DNA of 64,000 bases from JAHEGP01 sp963751595. Its GTDB lineage: Bacteria > Pseudomonadota > Gammaproteobacteria > Pseudomonadales > JAHEGP01. The stretch spans positions 1 through 64,000 of the forward strand of contig CAVVVC010000012.1 of NCBI GenBank assembly GCA_963751595.1, written 5' to 3'. The first letter of the stretch is position 1; every line of letters starts with the position of its first letter. Below, piece by piece: positions 9,515 to 18,455 of this stretch. Below the pieces are notes generated by a model. It saw only the letters and a list, made by a program, of their open reading frames with translations. It had not been told where the DNA came from and searched no databases. Made by a program: the position numbers and the translations under genes.

Positions 9515-9897
9515 TTGCTTAAGCTATCCACGACGATTGCGGCAAAACTCGCCGGAAACGCGACCAGGATCGCCCTGTTGAGAGAAACCATGATCTCGGT
9601 TAACAGGGGTGACTTGTCGCTCAGAAGGAAGAGCATCACCGCCGACACCAGCAACGTCAAACCTTGCCCAGTACCAGTCAGAAAGGATGGCCGCCTGAAG
9701 CTGTCGAATTTATTGCGCCCGAACACCAGGTAAACGGGTACTGCCACGAAGGGGAAACTAACGAGCGCAACAAACCAGGCGATCGCACCGGGCGCCGTGC
9801 GTGTCGTCATGACCGCATCGATGGCGGCAATGATTCCAGAGACATAGAAGGCCAAAGCAATCCATGTAACCGTAGTTTTTCTTCTGATTTTTCTCAT
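9511..9897 (-). CDS. Stand-alone PLDc_N membrane protein (cardiolipin synthase N-terminal domain)
   Basis: Protein of 128 residues with two helices close to the PLDc_N region of Cls (ALVSFPFVAVPVYLVFGRNKF is the telltale segment) and a further hydrophobic stretch near the C-terminus. It has no PLD catalytic module. It overlaps the complete cls by four bases, and the two N-termini are visibly related. It is either the stump of an older second cls whose catalytic part was lost, or a small partner protein kept in the operon. The clean overlap and intact frame favour retention (inference). Confidence 0.65.
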   Translation of the reverse strand: MRKIRRKTTVTWIALAFYVSGIIAAIDAVMTTRTAPGAIAWFVALVSFPFVAVPVYLVFGRNKFDSFRRPSFLTGTGQGLTLLVSAVMLFLLSDKSPLLTEIMVSLNRAILVAFPASFAAIVVDSLSK

Positions 9898-10105
9898 GAG
9901 CCTCAGCCTTCGGTCAGGATATACCGATTATCTTCACAGCCCGACAACTTTTCCATCACGTTGCATCAATTGCGTTTCAGCCAACTGTACGAGAACCCTG
10001 ATCATGAGTCTAGGGTTAAAGCGGCGACCTCCAGGCGGAAAAGGGCAGGGGTAATGGCCCAGCTGAATGGGGGGCGATGCCTTGATACCCGATTGAATCG
10101 CGCAT

Positions 10106-11446
10106 ATGGTGCTTTATACTGCCCTAACCCCAAAGGGTTCGCCGGTGTACCTGATGCCCAGAGACTTCTATCAACAATTTGGACCCTTCCGACTGAAATT
10201 CGGCGTTGGGTTGTGGCGCGATGATTGTGAAGTGCCCTTACCTCCCAAAGAAATGGCGCTGCTGGAATTGCTGGCCCTAAACCAGGGCAAGGTCGTTGAA
10301 CACGAAACCATCTATTGTCATCTATGGCCGCGTCAGTCGGTCGGCTACCAATCCCTGGTCCGTTGCGTCTATTCATTGCGAAATGCCCTGCAACCTGAAG
10401 GGCGCGAATACATCAGGACCATTCCGAAGCGGGGGTATAGACTGACGGTTCCGGCCGGCAGTCCATGGATGTGTTTCCAACGGTCGGCACTGGAAAGTAC
10501 GATTCAAACCAAACCACAGGCTTATTCGCACTTTCAGGCAGGACTGGCCTCTGCCAATAACCCCGATCCGGACTCCATGGAACGGGCCCTCTATTGGTTA
10601 AGAGAGTCGTTGCGACTCGACCCGGATTACGCCGCAGCGCACGTGGCCATAGCCGAAGTGAGCATGATCCAGTGCTTTCGGGGGTTCATTCAGCCACAGG
10701 AGGGTTTACGGGTTGGCCTCGATGCCTGCCATGCGGCGCAAAGCATAGACCCCAACATCGTCCAGGCCCTGAGTTTGCGTGGCTTGTTCGAGGCGCTGCA
10801 ACAAGGCGAGATAGAGACGGGAAAGAAATCCCTCGCTCACGCACAGCGTCTCGATCCCGGGTATTCGCGGAGCTACGCCTATGAGGCCCTGGTTCACCGC
10901 GCCGAGGGCAATCTGCAAGCGGCGCTAGCGTCCGTCGCCCGCGCCGTCGAATTGGATCCGCACTCGCGGTACAATTCTTCAGTGCGCGCTATCACCCTGT
11001 TTCTCGCGGGTAAGGTCAATGAGGCCCTGGATTTCGAACGCCAGATTCTGGAACACCACCCGAAGGAAGATCTTGCCCACGCGTATATCAGCATTTTTCT
11101 CGCCACGCTCGGCGACTATCCGCAGGCGCTGCAATTTGCACGCAAAGCGTTAGCCCTGGCGCCGGATATACCCGCTACCTGGGCCTTTCTGGCCTGGCCT
11201 CTGGCGGTCTGCGGCAAGACGGAAGAAGCCGCCGACCTGCTCGAAAAGGCCTACAGCGCTCAGCTGCCACGATGTCCGCGCCCGATCATGGCGCCTGCAC
11301 TTGTGGCCCTGGGCAGAACTGACGAGGCATTGTCTTTGCTGAATGAAGCACGCGTCGAGCAATGCCCCTGGTTTTACGGCGCCAAAGTTGACCCCCGGCT
11401 GGCTGCGCTGCGGGACGACCAGCGCTGGAAGTCGCTTTACTGCTGA
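10106..11446 (+). CDS. Winged-helix (OmpR/CadC-type DNA-binding) regulator with TPR repeats
   Basis: Protein of up to 446 residues. Residues about 25-115 form an OmpR-type winged helix: LPPKEMALLELLALNQGKVV, then the recognition region with SLVRCVYSLRNAL and the wing IRTIPKRGYRLTV. The rest is tetratricopeptide repeats up to the C-terminus, for example ALYWLRESLRLDPDYAAAHV. Unlike CadC there is no membrane helix, so it resembles HilA-like or adenylate-cyclase-associated TPR regulators. A second start at 10154 (MPRDFYQQFGPF) is plausible, and no ribosome site decides between them. It lies just upstream of, and in the same direction as, the hydrolase cluster and could control it (inference). 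Confidence 0.75.
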   Translation: MVLYTALTPKGSPVYLMPRDFYQQFGPFRLKFGVGLWRDDCEVPLPPKEMALLELLALNQGKVVEHETIYCHLWPRQSVGYQSLVRCVYSLRNALQPEGREYIRTIPKRGYRLTVPAGSPWMCFQRSALESTIQTKPQAYSHFQAGLASANNPDPDSMERALYWLRESLRLDPDYAAAHVAIAEVSMIQCFRGFIQPQEGLRVGLDACHAAQSIDPNIVQALSLRGLFEALQQGEIETGKKSLAHAQRLDPGYSRSYAYEALVHRAEGNLQAALASVARAVELDPHSRYNSSVRAITLFLAGKVNEALDFERQILEHHPKEDLAHAYISIFLATLGDYPQALQFARKALALAPDIPATWAFLAWPLAVCGKTEEAADLLEKAYSAQLPRCPRPIMAPALVALGRTDEALSLLNEARVEQCPWFYGAKVDPRLAALRDDQRWKSLYC

Positions 11447-11635
11447 ACGCCTCATCATATTTTCATCAGGTTTATTGCCGATCCCCGTGATAAAAAAGTG
11501 ATAAGCGAACGCTCGGGCTCGCCCGGGCTGGCTGCGCGGTACGTTTCTGGTTCCTCTTTACTCCAAAGGAAGCAAGCGGCATGCAAGTCGAAAAACCCAA
11601 AGCATGCTCTGGCCAAGTCACTGGAGACCAGATAA

Positions 11636-13114
11636 GTGAATAGTTTCCGGATGGCATTATGCTTTGCGGTTGCCACTCTCGCGCTGTCGGCTGCATCGAT
11701 GGTCCAGGCGCAGAATTCGCAGGCCCAGGTTTCAGAACAGGACGAGCGCATACTCGAACTGCAGAAGTTGGTGAAGCAACTGGAAAAACGCATTGAGCAA
11801 CTCGAGCTCGAGACAATGGGTGGCGAGGTTGTAAAGAGTGACGAGGTTGTAGAGAGTGACGAGGTTGTAGAGAGTGACGAGGTTGTAGAGAGTGACGAGA
11901 GCCTGGCGATGACCGGTTCGCCGCCCCCCGATGATTCGACAACGCATCCTGGTCAGGTAGAGGGGCTGAACGGGGGTGTGCGCGATACGCACGAGATTAT
12001 GACAAGTGATGATCTGATCTCAGACGAGTTTCCCGCTTCCTGGCCGATGTTCGGCACTGACACGCGGATGAAAATCGGCGGATATGTTAAAGCCGATTTT
12101 GTCGCCGATTTTGACGGCACGCTAGACCCTCGACAGTTTCTTATGCGAACAATTCCGGTTGTGGGGATGCCTGAGTATGGTGGCGATCCCTACGTCGATT
12201 TCTTTGCCAACGACACGCGATTCAATCTCGACATCCGCCGAATCATTCCCGGGGCGGTGCCCCTCAGGGGCTACATCGAGGGGGATTTCTTTACGCCCGA
12301 CGACAAGTTTCGCCTGCGCCAGGCCTATATAACAGCAGGCGATTTTATTATCGGTCAGACCTGGACCAACCTCTCGTTCCTGGAGGCCTTACCGATCATG
12401 ATTGATTTTGCCGCAGGTGACGCCCTGTTCGGCGGCCGCGCAGCCCAGATACGCTACACCAATACACTGAACGATCGCTGGACAGTAGCGGTTTCTGCAG
12501 AGGACTTGCAGTTTCTCGGTATACAAAATTTGAACGACCTTCCCGGCAAAGCCACAACGCAGTGGCCCCTGTTCGCTGCGCGGGCCGACTACGACTACGA
12601 CGGCGGTATTGTTTCCATTGGAGCGAGCATCGGTCAGCTCCACTGGGATGGCGGCGCGAATGGACCCTCGGACAGCGCGGTGCAACTCGCATTCCTGGTC
12701 GGCGGCCGCCAGAACATCGGCGCCAGGGCGTTCGCGACTTACCACCTCACCTACACGGAGGGTGCTGGTGAAAACATCATGGCCTTCGCTGGTACCGACG
12801 CCAACGCGGTCCTGGAGGCCGACGGCACTCTCACTACGTTTCCGTCATTCGCCGCCGTATTCGGGTTTGGCTATGACTGGTCACCGACCTGGACCACACA
12901 AGGATCTTACGCCTATGGCGTGCTGGACACGCCCGAGGCGCGCGGCCCTTTCGAGCTGAAGACTGGAGGAATCGCGCATCTGAATGTTATCTGGAGCCCC
13001 AATAACGGCAATTTCTCGACCGGTGCGGAGATCATGTATGGCAAGACGCGGGTACAAAACGACGCAACTGGGACCGCCACGCGCCTCCAGATGATGGCCA
13101 AGTACTCATTTTGA
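11636..13114 (+). CDS. DcaP-like trimeric outer-membrane porin
   Basis: Outer-membrane protein of 492 residues. A signal peptide ends near SMVQAQ; a coiled-coil heptad region follows (ERILELQKLVKQLEKRIEQLELE), then an acidic low-complexity linker encoded by four 18-base repeats. The beta-barrel begins at KIGGYVKADFVADFDG, a segment typical of DcaP-family porins, and ends with aromatic MMAKYSF. DcaP proteins form trimers that pass negatively charged small molecules. The GTG start at 11636 has GGAG upstream; ATG at 11651 is an alternative. It probably supplies the outer-membrane entry route for the hydrolases encoded downstream (inference). Confidence 0.8.
   Translation: MNSFRMALCFAVATLALSAASMVQAQNSQAQVSEQDERILELQKLVKQLEKRIEQLELETMGGEVVKSDEVVESDEVVESDEVVESDESLAMTGSPPPDDSTTHPGQVEGLNGGVRDTHEIMTSDDLISDEFPASWPMFGTDTRMKIGGYVKADFVADFDGTLDPRQFLMRTIPVVGMPEYGGDPYVDFFANDTRFNLDIRRIIPGAVPLRGYIEGDFFTPDDKFRLRQAYITAGDFIIGQTWTNLSFLEALPIMIDFAAGDALFGGRAAQIRYTNTLNDRWTVAVSAEDLQFLGIQNLNDLPGKATTQWPLFAARADYDYDGGIVSIGASIGQLHWDGGANGPSDSAVQLAFLVGGRQNIGARAFATYHLTYTEGAGENIMAFAGTDANAVLEADGTLTTFPSFAAVFGFGYDWSPTWTTQGSYAYGVLDTPEARGPFELKTGGIAHLNVIWSPNNGNFSTGAEIMYGKTRVQNDATGTATRLQMMAKYSF
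11825..11896 (+). repeat. Four tandem 18-base repeats inside the porin gene
   Basis: Four consecutive units of GAGGTTGTAGAGAGTGAC (the first has one change) encode EVVKSD/EVVESD in the linker between the coiled coil and the barrel. As 18 is a multiple of three, copy-number changes would alter linker length without breaking the frame. Confidence 0.9.
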
Positions 13115-13220
13115 GTGTCGCAGAGGCAGACGGTTTGACGCTGAATAACGTCATCATGTTTTAATCTGGTCGCGGTGAGTTGTGTCGAGTTCAAAAAAAT
13201 CATCAACCAGTGAGGCGATT

Positions 13221-14864
13221 ATGGAAGCTAGAAAACGACTATCTTTTGGGCTGGGATTGCTCCTTGGCCTGACAACTTTTGCCATGCCAGCCGTGGCGAA
13301 GGACTATGACCTCGTAATTAACAATGGGCGCGTCATTGATCCCGAAACGATGTACGACGATATCGCCAATGTCGGCATCACCGACGGCCGCATCGTCACG
13401 GTCAGCAAAAAGCCACTGAAGGGCGCCGAGACGGTGGATGCCACCGGCAAAATCGTGGCACCGGGCTTCATCGACACCCATTTCCATTTTCAAATGCCGA
13501 TCGGCTATTCCCTCGGCTTGCGCGACGGGTTAACCAGCAGCATGGATTTCGAGATGGGCTGTGCGGGATCCTATATGGCGCAATGGTACGAAGATCGTGC
13601 CGGTGTGACCCAGGCCAACTACGGCTGTGCGGTTAGCCACGAGTTTGCCCGCGCGATGTTCATCGACGGGTCAGATGGCGCCGATTACCTGGTAAATGGC
13701 CCCGTAGCCGCTTTAACAACCCGGGCGAAAACTGGCTGGAGCGCGACGCGTCCGACCCTGGAACAGGGCAACGCGATTCTCGAGGAAATTGACAAGGGCC
13801 TGCAGGCTGGTGCCCCCGGCATCGGTAGCACCGTGGGCTACATGAGAGAGGGCGTCTCTTCACGCGAGATGTACGAAATTCAGAAAGTCGGTGCACGCTA
13901 TGGCCGCCCGACCGGCGCCCATACACGCTATACGCTCGGCACCGACACGACCGAGAACAACGGCGCGCAGGAACTCATTGCCAACGCCGTGGCGCTTGGC
14001 GCCCCGGCGATCGTTCTGCACTTCAACAATGACGGCTGGCGGCTTGCACACCAGATGATTATCGAGCTTCAGGAACAGGGCCACAACATCTGGGGTGAAG
14101 TCTATCCCTACGCTGCGGGTTCCACCACGATCAATGCTTCGTTCCTGGCGCCTGAGAGCTGGATCGACGGATTCGGCAGACGCTATGAAGATACCATGCT
14201 GGATCCGGTCACGGGTGAGTACTATACCCTGGAGACCTACAAGGCCACCGTCGCATCCGAACCGACCAGGCCGATCGTCATATTCAAGCAGCCCGAAGAA
14301 AACGAGCCTAAGTGGCTGACGCTGAAGGGCGTGACCATGGCCAGTGATGCGGTTGCTGCCACGCCGTACGACGCCCCGTGGGATTACCCGATGGAGAAAC
14401 TGGGCGGTACACACCCTCGCACGGCTGGTACCCGAGGCAAAACGATAAGACTTGGTCGGGAAAACAACATCCCGATGATGCAGCTGATGTCGATCATGAG
14501 CTACAACGCTGCCAAGCATCTGGGCGATACGGGGCTGAAGTTCATGCAGGAGCGCGGCCGCATCCAGACAGGCATGGTTGCCGATATCGTGGTCTTTGAC
14601 CCCGAAACCTTCACGGACAATTCAACCTACGAACAGGGCGCTATCCCTTCGACGGGCATGAAAGCCGTGATCGTCAACGGCCAGATCGTTGTGCGTGACG
14701 ATGTGCAGCTTCCGGTTTTCCCCGGTCAGCCGATCCGGTTTGAACCGGAAGACAAGCCGCGCTTCGAGCCGATCTCGGAAGCGTCGTGGAATGCCGAGTT
14801 CTCGACCGGTATGCCTATGCCAACTGACTTCACGGGTGCCTTTCCCCAGAAAGTCGAAAACTGA
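13221..14864 (+). CDS. Exported D-aminoacylase-like amidohydrolase, copy 1
   Basis: Amidohydrolase-superfamily enzyme of about 547 residues with a signal peptide (hydrophobic core, then PAVAKDYD). The mature start DLVINNGRVIDPET and the metal motif GFIDTHFH (HxH) are those of D-aminoacylase/dihydroorotase-type hydrolases. The segments GCAGSYM, GAHTRYTL, LHFNNDG and the late TMASDA supply candidate Cys, His and Asp metal ligands. The likely reaction is hydrolysis of an N-acyl or cyclic amide bond; the substrate is unknown. I chose ATG 13221, with TGAGG just upstream, over the GTG at 13182. The gene at 19875-21560 is a paralog. Confidence 0.8.
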   Translation: MEARKRLSFGLGLLLGLTTFAMPAVAKDYDLVINNGRVIDPETMYDDIANVGITDGRIVTVSKKPLKGAETVDATGKIVAPGFIDTHFHFQMPIGYSLGLRDGLTSSMDFEMGCAGSYMAQWYEDRAGVTQANYGCAVSHEFARAMFIDGSDGADYLVNGPVAALTTRAKTGWSATRPTLEQGNAILEEIDKGLQAGAPGIGSTVGYMREGVSSREMYEIQKVGARYGRPTGAHTRYTLGTDTTENNGAQELIANAVALGAPAIVLHFNNDGWRLAHQMIIELQEQGHNIWGEVYPYAAGSTTINASFLAPESWIDGFGRRYEDTMLDPVTGEYYTLETYKATVASEPTRPIVIFKQPEENEPKWLTLKGVTMASDAVAATPYDAPWDYPMEKLGGTHPRTAGTRGKTIRLGRENNIPMMQLMSIMSYNAAKHLGDTGLKFMQERGRIQTGMVADIVVFDPETFTDNSTYEQGAIPSTGMKAVIVNGQIVVRDDVQLPVFPGQPIRFEPEDKPRFEPISEASWNAEFSTGMPMPTDFTGAFPQKVEN

Positions 14865-14895
14865 CGGTGAGAAACCTGAGCAAGGAGGCGGGAAC

Positions 14896-15513
14896 ATGCA
14901 GTTTTTGACCTCTGTCTTTGTGGCGGCCCTATTGGCCGCCACTCAAGCAAGTGCAGAACCGGAAGCCGTGGAGTTCTCCGACCTGGCGGATCCGTTCGCC
15001 GTTGCCTTTGAAGACCCCTACGCAGCCATGGGGGTCGACATGCTGAACGAATTGAAACGGTTGGTCCAGTCGGACGAGAAGCTCGCCGGCACTGATCTTG
15101 ATGAGGAGACACGGACGCGTCTGGAGGCCCGCCGTACCGCTGCGCAGGACAAACTCGAAGCGAATGGTCACGATGTTGATGTGTTGCTGGAGCAAGGCTG
15201 GGACGTCGCCAGGAAGCGGCAGAACGCTCGTATCGCTCGAAATCCCATTTTCGATGGGGTTGAGGTCTCGATTTCCGGCTACATCATCCCCGGGCCGAAG
15301 GCTGCAGATGGCAGCGGGTTCGGCTATCTGGTCCCGCAGGTCGGAATGTGCAGTCACCTTCCGCCACCGCCGCCGAACCAGCTTGTGCGGGTCAGGTTGC
15401 GGGCCGATCAGCAGGTCGAGTCGGCCTATGTGCCGATTCGGGTGTCCGGTCTGTTGCGCGCCGAGCCAAGCGATACGACCGTATTCTCCATGATGGAGAG
15501 TCGTGGATGCTAA
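14896..15513 (+). CDS. DUF3299 family periplasmic protein, C-terminus probably frameshifted
   Basis: Protein of 205 residues with a signal peptide (MQFLTSVFVAALLAATQASA) and the DUF3299 hallmarks: ISGYIIPGP, GYLVPQVGMCSHLPPPPPNQ and VRLRADQQ. The function of the family is unknown. ATG 14896 has a strong AAGGAGG. The frame ends abruptly at MMESRGC. The reading frame one base over continues ESWMLSGWTLDAETIDFPES to 15560, which looks like the normal family ending. A one-base deletion near 15495-15505 is therefore likely, costing about 16 residues. Confidence 0.65.
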   Translation: MQFLTSVFVAALLAATQASAEPEAVEFSDLADPFAVAFEDPYAAMGVDMLNELKRLVQSDEKLAGTDLDEETRTRLEARRTAAQDKLEANGHDVDVLLEQGWDVARKRQNARIARNPIFDGVEVSISGYIIPGPKAADGSGFGYLVPQVGMCSHLPPPPPNQLVRVRLRADQQVESAYVPIRVSGLLRAEPSDTTVFSMMESRGC

Positions 15514-15786
15514 GCGGCTGGACGCTGGATGCGGAAACCATCGATTTTCCCGAGTCGTGAACGAAACGACAGTGGGAAGGGCTGTGAGGAGCTGAAAGAC
15601 GTCAGCCCGGGACAAGACCTGTTCGCTGATAGTGAGTGAAAAAATTAATGGTTAAAACAATAGCGAGAACTTATTGGTGACCTACTAACTCAAGAAGCTT
15701 TGGTGATGTTTTTTTCGGAGAAATTCAACAACATCAATCAACCTTTAGAGCACGAAACTCGTCTCACACTGAAGGAGAAACAAAAA

Positions 15787-16045
15787 ATGAAATATCGTCA
15801 ATTTATCGCAGCCCTCGCGTTTCCGCGGCGGCTACCATCGGCCCGCCATCGCCAGACAACAGAAGAACAATCCGTGGAGCGGCGATCGGACAGATCGTGT
15901 CGGGGCATGACACGGGCGCATAGGCTTCGCGAGCAGGAAATCGGCGGCGACGAGGTCATCGCGTTGAATGGTGATCAGACATTGCCGGATGGGCACCGAC
16001 AAGGTGGCGATCGCGGGTCACGACCGTCTCGCTGACAAGGTGGGA
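15787..16045 (+). pseudogene. Class A beta-lactamase remnant, 5' part
   Basis: About 260 bases closely similar to the 5' end of the intact beta-lactamase-like gene at 21721. They share MK-RHVIAALA-type leader codons, the stretch encoding GRIGFA.QEIGGDEVIA, and the region of the active-site STYK. Several indels put the parts in different frames, and the STYK region reads through as nonsense. Similarity stops near 16045, where amidohydrolase sequence begins. Confidence 0.75.
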
Positions 16046-16646
16046 ACCGTTTGCCGTTCACCAAGCCATCGATGCCGGACAATGTCCCGGCCCCGACATG
16101 TTGGTGTCTACCGCCGCTGGGTCAAACCGGGGGACACTTTGATTTTGCTCCCGATAATGACGTGCCGCGCCAGCCACCGAGGTCCCTGCCTAACATGGAG
16201 CGCGTCGGAATGGTCGCCACTGCGGACGGTGTTGCGGATGTAACGCGCAAGGCGCGCGAAACCTGCGTATGGGCGCGACCAGATCAAGATCGCGGGTGGC
16301 GGCGGCTGGGCTCGGTCTATGATCCGCTGGACGTCACCCAGTACTCGCTTGAGGAGATGCAGGCGATCGCCGGTGCGGCTAAGAACTGGAACACCAATTC
16401 GCCGCGCACATCTTTACAGACGAGGCGATCCAGATGGCGATCAAGGCCGGGGTCAAGACGATCGAACACGGCAACCTCATCATGAAAAAAGAAACGCTCA
16501 AGATGATGAAGGATAACGGCGTCTGGTTGAGCGCGCAGCCGCTCATCGACGACGAGGACCGGTTGGTGTTCGACAATCCCGCGAGCACGGCGAAGTGGAT
16601 CGTAGCCACCGATGGAACCGGCAGGAACTACGAGGCGGCCAAGATG
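16046..16646 (+). pseudogene. Amidohydrolase fragment inserted in the beta-lactamase remnant
   Basis: Three frames together spell part of an imidazolonepropionase/Xaa-Pro-dipeptidase-like amidohydrolase. The pieces are GGHFDFAPDNDVPRQP and MERVGMVATADGVADVTRKARET, then GSVYDPLDVTQYSLEEMQAIAGAA, and in another frame AIKAGVKTIEHGNLIMKKETLKMMKDNGVWLSAQPLIDD. The conserved IEHG carries a metal-binding His. Both ends are missing and there are at least two frameshifts, so it is dead. It differs in type from the two complete amidohydrolases in this cluster. Confidence 0.7.
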
Positions 16647-16885
16647 CTAGGCGTCATGTCGCGCACGCGCACCGGCGCTGGCCGCATCATGCGGTTTCTG
16701 CGAGAGGGAAAGATGGTACCGCGCTACAAGACCGGTCAACCGTAGGCGGAACTCCAATGACGTCGGACAATGTCAACGCTCATCCTGAGCGGTCGGCGGT
16801 TTGCCATCGAAGCCAGCTGTACACGAACAAGCAGCGAGACATCCGACGTCGGACAGGGAACGGGCAATTGCCGAAAAGATCGACC
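16647..16885 (+). pseudogene. Class A beta-lactamase remnant, 3' part
   Basis: Resumes similarity to the intact gene at 21721-22715 with the stretch encoding GVMSRTRTG. It continues through a degraded KTG region and the codons for GRRFAI, to the segment matching the QRDIR...GQL stretch (intact: ADRDRAIAEI). The 22430-22680 part of the intact gene is the counterpart. About 465 bases of the middle of the gene, including SDN, are replaced by the amidohydrolase piece. Confidence 0.7.
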
Positions 16886-16888
16886 CGC

Positions 16889-18409
16889 ATGCTGATTCGA
16901 CATACAAACTTCGTCACCATTATGAAATCCGGTGGCATCAGAAGCAATAGTTGGAAAAACCCAAGTGCGGAAATAAACACCAGAAAATTGATCGCTGGCG
17001 CTTGTCGGTCGTCTGTGCAGTGTGGCCGCCCAGTGCCGGCAACTGCCCAGGAAAACATGGACACGCGGTTTGAGGAAATTAAGAGTGAAGCTCAGCGACT
17101 CATGGACGAGATCAAAGTCCCGGGTATAGCCATTGGGATCATGCACGATGGCGAGGTCGAAATGGCCGGCCTCGGCATTACCAATCTTGATGATCCCCAG
17201 GCTGTCACTGAAGACACCGTGTTTTATATCGGCTCCATATCGAAGTCTTTTACGTCTACCGTGGTTCTTAAAATGTCAGAACGCGGAGAGCTCGACCTCG
17301 AAGCCCCGGTTCGGAAGTATCTCCCGGAGTTTTCGGTCCTGGATAGTGAGGCTTCAGAGAAGGCGAAGGTCATCGATCTTTTCCAGCACCGGACTGGCTG
17401 GCAAGGCGACTACTTTGAGGATCCCAGTTCGGGGGAAGACGCCTTGGAGAAGGCCGTGCGGGCTTTTCGATTTCTACCGCAACGCACACCTTATGGCGAG
17501 GTCTGGGCCTACAACAATAACAACTTCATCATTGCGGGACGCCTCATTCAAGTCGTAAGCCGTGCAAAATCTTATGAACAAAAAGTGAAGGACGAGTTGT
17601 TTCTGCCCCTGGGCATGACGCACAGCTCCTTCTTCATGGCGGATCTAATGGCAGAACGTTTTGCCGTTGGCCATGCCGGAGTCTACGACGGGACGTCCGA
17701 ACCTCAGGTCAGCTTTGCGCCTTTTCCCCGCAGCGTCTATCCGGCCGGAGCCATACTCAGTAATGTCAGCGATATGATGAAGTGGCTGCAATTTCAGTTT
17801 GACGGCAAGGACAAGGACGGCAGTCAACTGTTGTCTCCAAAGTTGCTGGACATGGCGCACAGTCCCCTGGTCGAAGGCGAGCTGAGTGAAAACAACGGTG
17901 TCACGTGGTTCGTTGAGGATATCGGCGGTGTGCGAACCGTTTTCCATGCCGGTCGGTCCGCAGGGGCTACCGCCAAGATGCTGTTTGCACCGGATAAGAA
18001 ATTCGGGATCGTTGTTCTCACCAACAGCGACCGCGGTATTGAAGTGTACGATGAGGTAATCGCAGCGGCCCTCAAAAAGTATTTGGATATTGAGAAAATA
18101 CCCCTGGTTGCAGTCACGGCCGATCGTAGTGCCCTTGAACCTTTCGAAGGTCTTTGGATAGGGGACAATGAAGACTACAAAATCTATTTTGACAACGACC
18201 AGCTCATGGCTGAGCGCTTATTCAAGCCATTAGGTGGAGTCTCGTTTTATGAGAACCCTCCACCGATTTCGATGAGTAGCGCGGGTGAAGACATGGTCAT
18301 CATGACAGATGGTCCCTATAAAGGAACGGCTGGTGAGTTGCTGCGTGACAAGTCTGGAAAGCCGGCGTTCCTTAGCATGCAACACCGGATTTTCCGTCTT
18401 GAGGAATAG
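16889..18409 (+). CDS. Serine hydrolase, class C beta-lactamase/esterase family
   Basis: Beta-lactamase-related serine hydrolase. The catalytic SxxK is in GSISKSFT, the Tyr motif in WAYNNNNF, and the third motif in FHAGRSAG. A lipocalin-like C-terminal domain follows (LEPFEGLWIGDNEDYKIYF), as in many such peptidases and esterases. The frame remains open upstream to 16595 through the beta-lactamase remnant, so the start is uncertain: ATG at 16889, 16922 or 17057 (the last with AGGA but no leader). The region before 17057 reads like a corrupted signal peptide ending in ATAQEN, so export may be impaired. Substrate unknown. Confidence 0.65.
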   Translation: MLIRHTNFVTIMKSGGIRSNSWKNPSAEINTRKLIAGACRSSVQCGRPVPATAQENMDTRFEEIKSEAQRLMDEIKVPGIAIGIMHDGEVEMAGLGITNLDDPQAVTEDTVFYIGSISKSFTSTVVLKMSERGELDLEAPVRKYLPEFSVLDSEASEKAKVIDLFQHRTGWQGDYFEDPSSGEDALEKAVRAFRFLPQRTPYGEVWAYNNNNFIIAGRLIQVVSRAKSYEQKVKDELFLPLGMTHSSFFMADLMAERFAVGHAGVYDGTSEPQVSFAPFPRSVYPAGAILSNVSDMMKWLQFQFDGKDKDGSQLLSPKLLDMAHSPLVEGELSENNGVTWFVEDIGGVRTVFHAGRSAGATAKMLFAPDKKFGIVVLTNSDRGIEVYDEVIAAALKKYLDIEKIPLVAVTADRSALEPFEGLWIGDNEDYKIYFDNDQLMAERLFKPLGGVSFYENPPPISMSSAGEDMVIMTDGPYKGTAGELLRDKSGKPAFLSMQHRIFRLEE

Positions 18410-18455
18410 GTTTCATAGTTTGTGATTTAGCGTTTTTTATTGTGGAGATATATTT

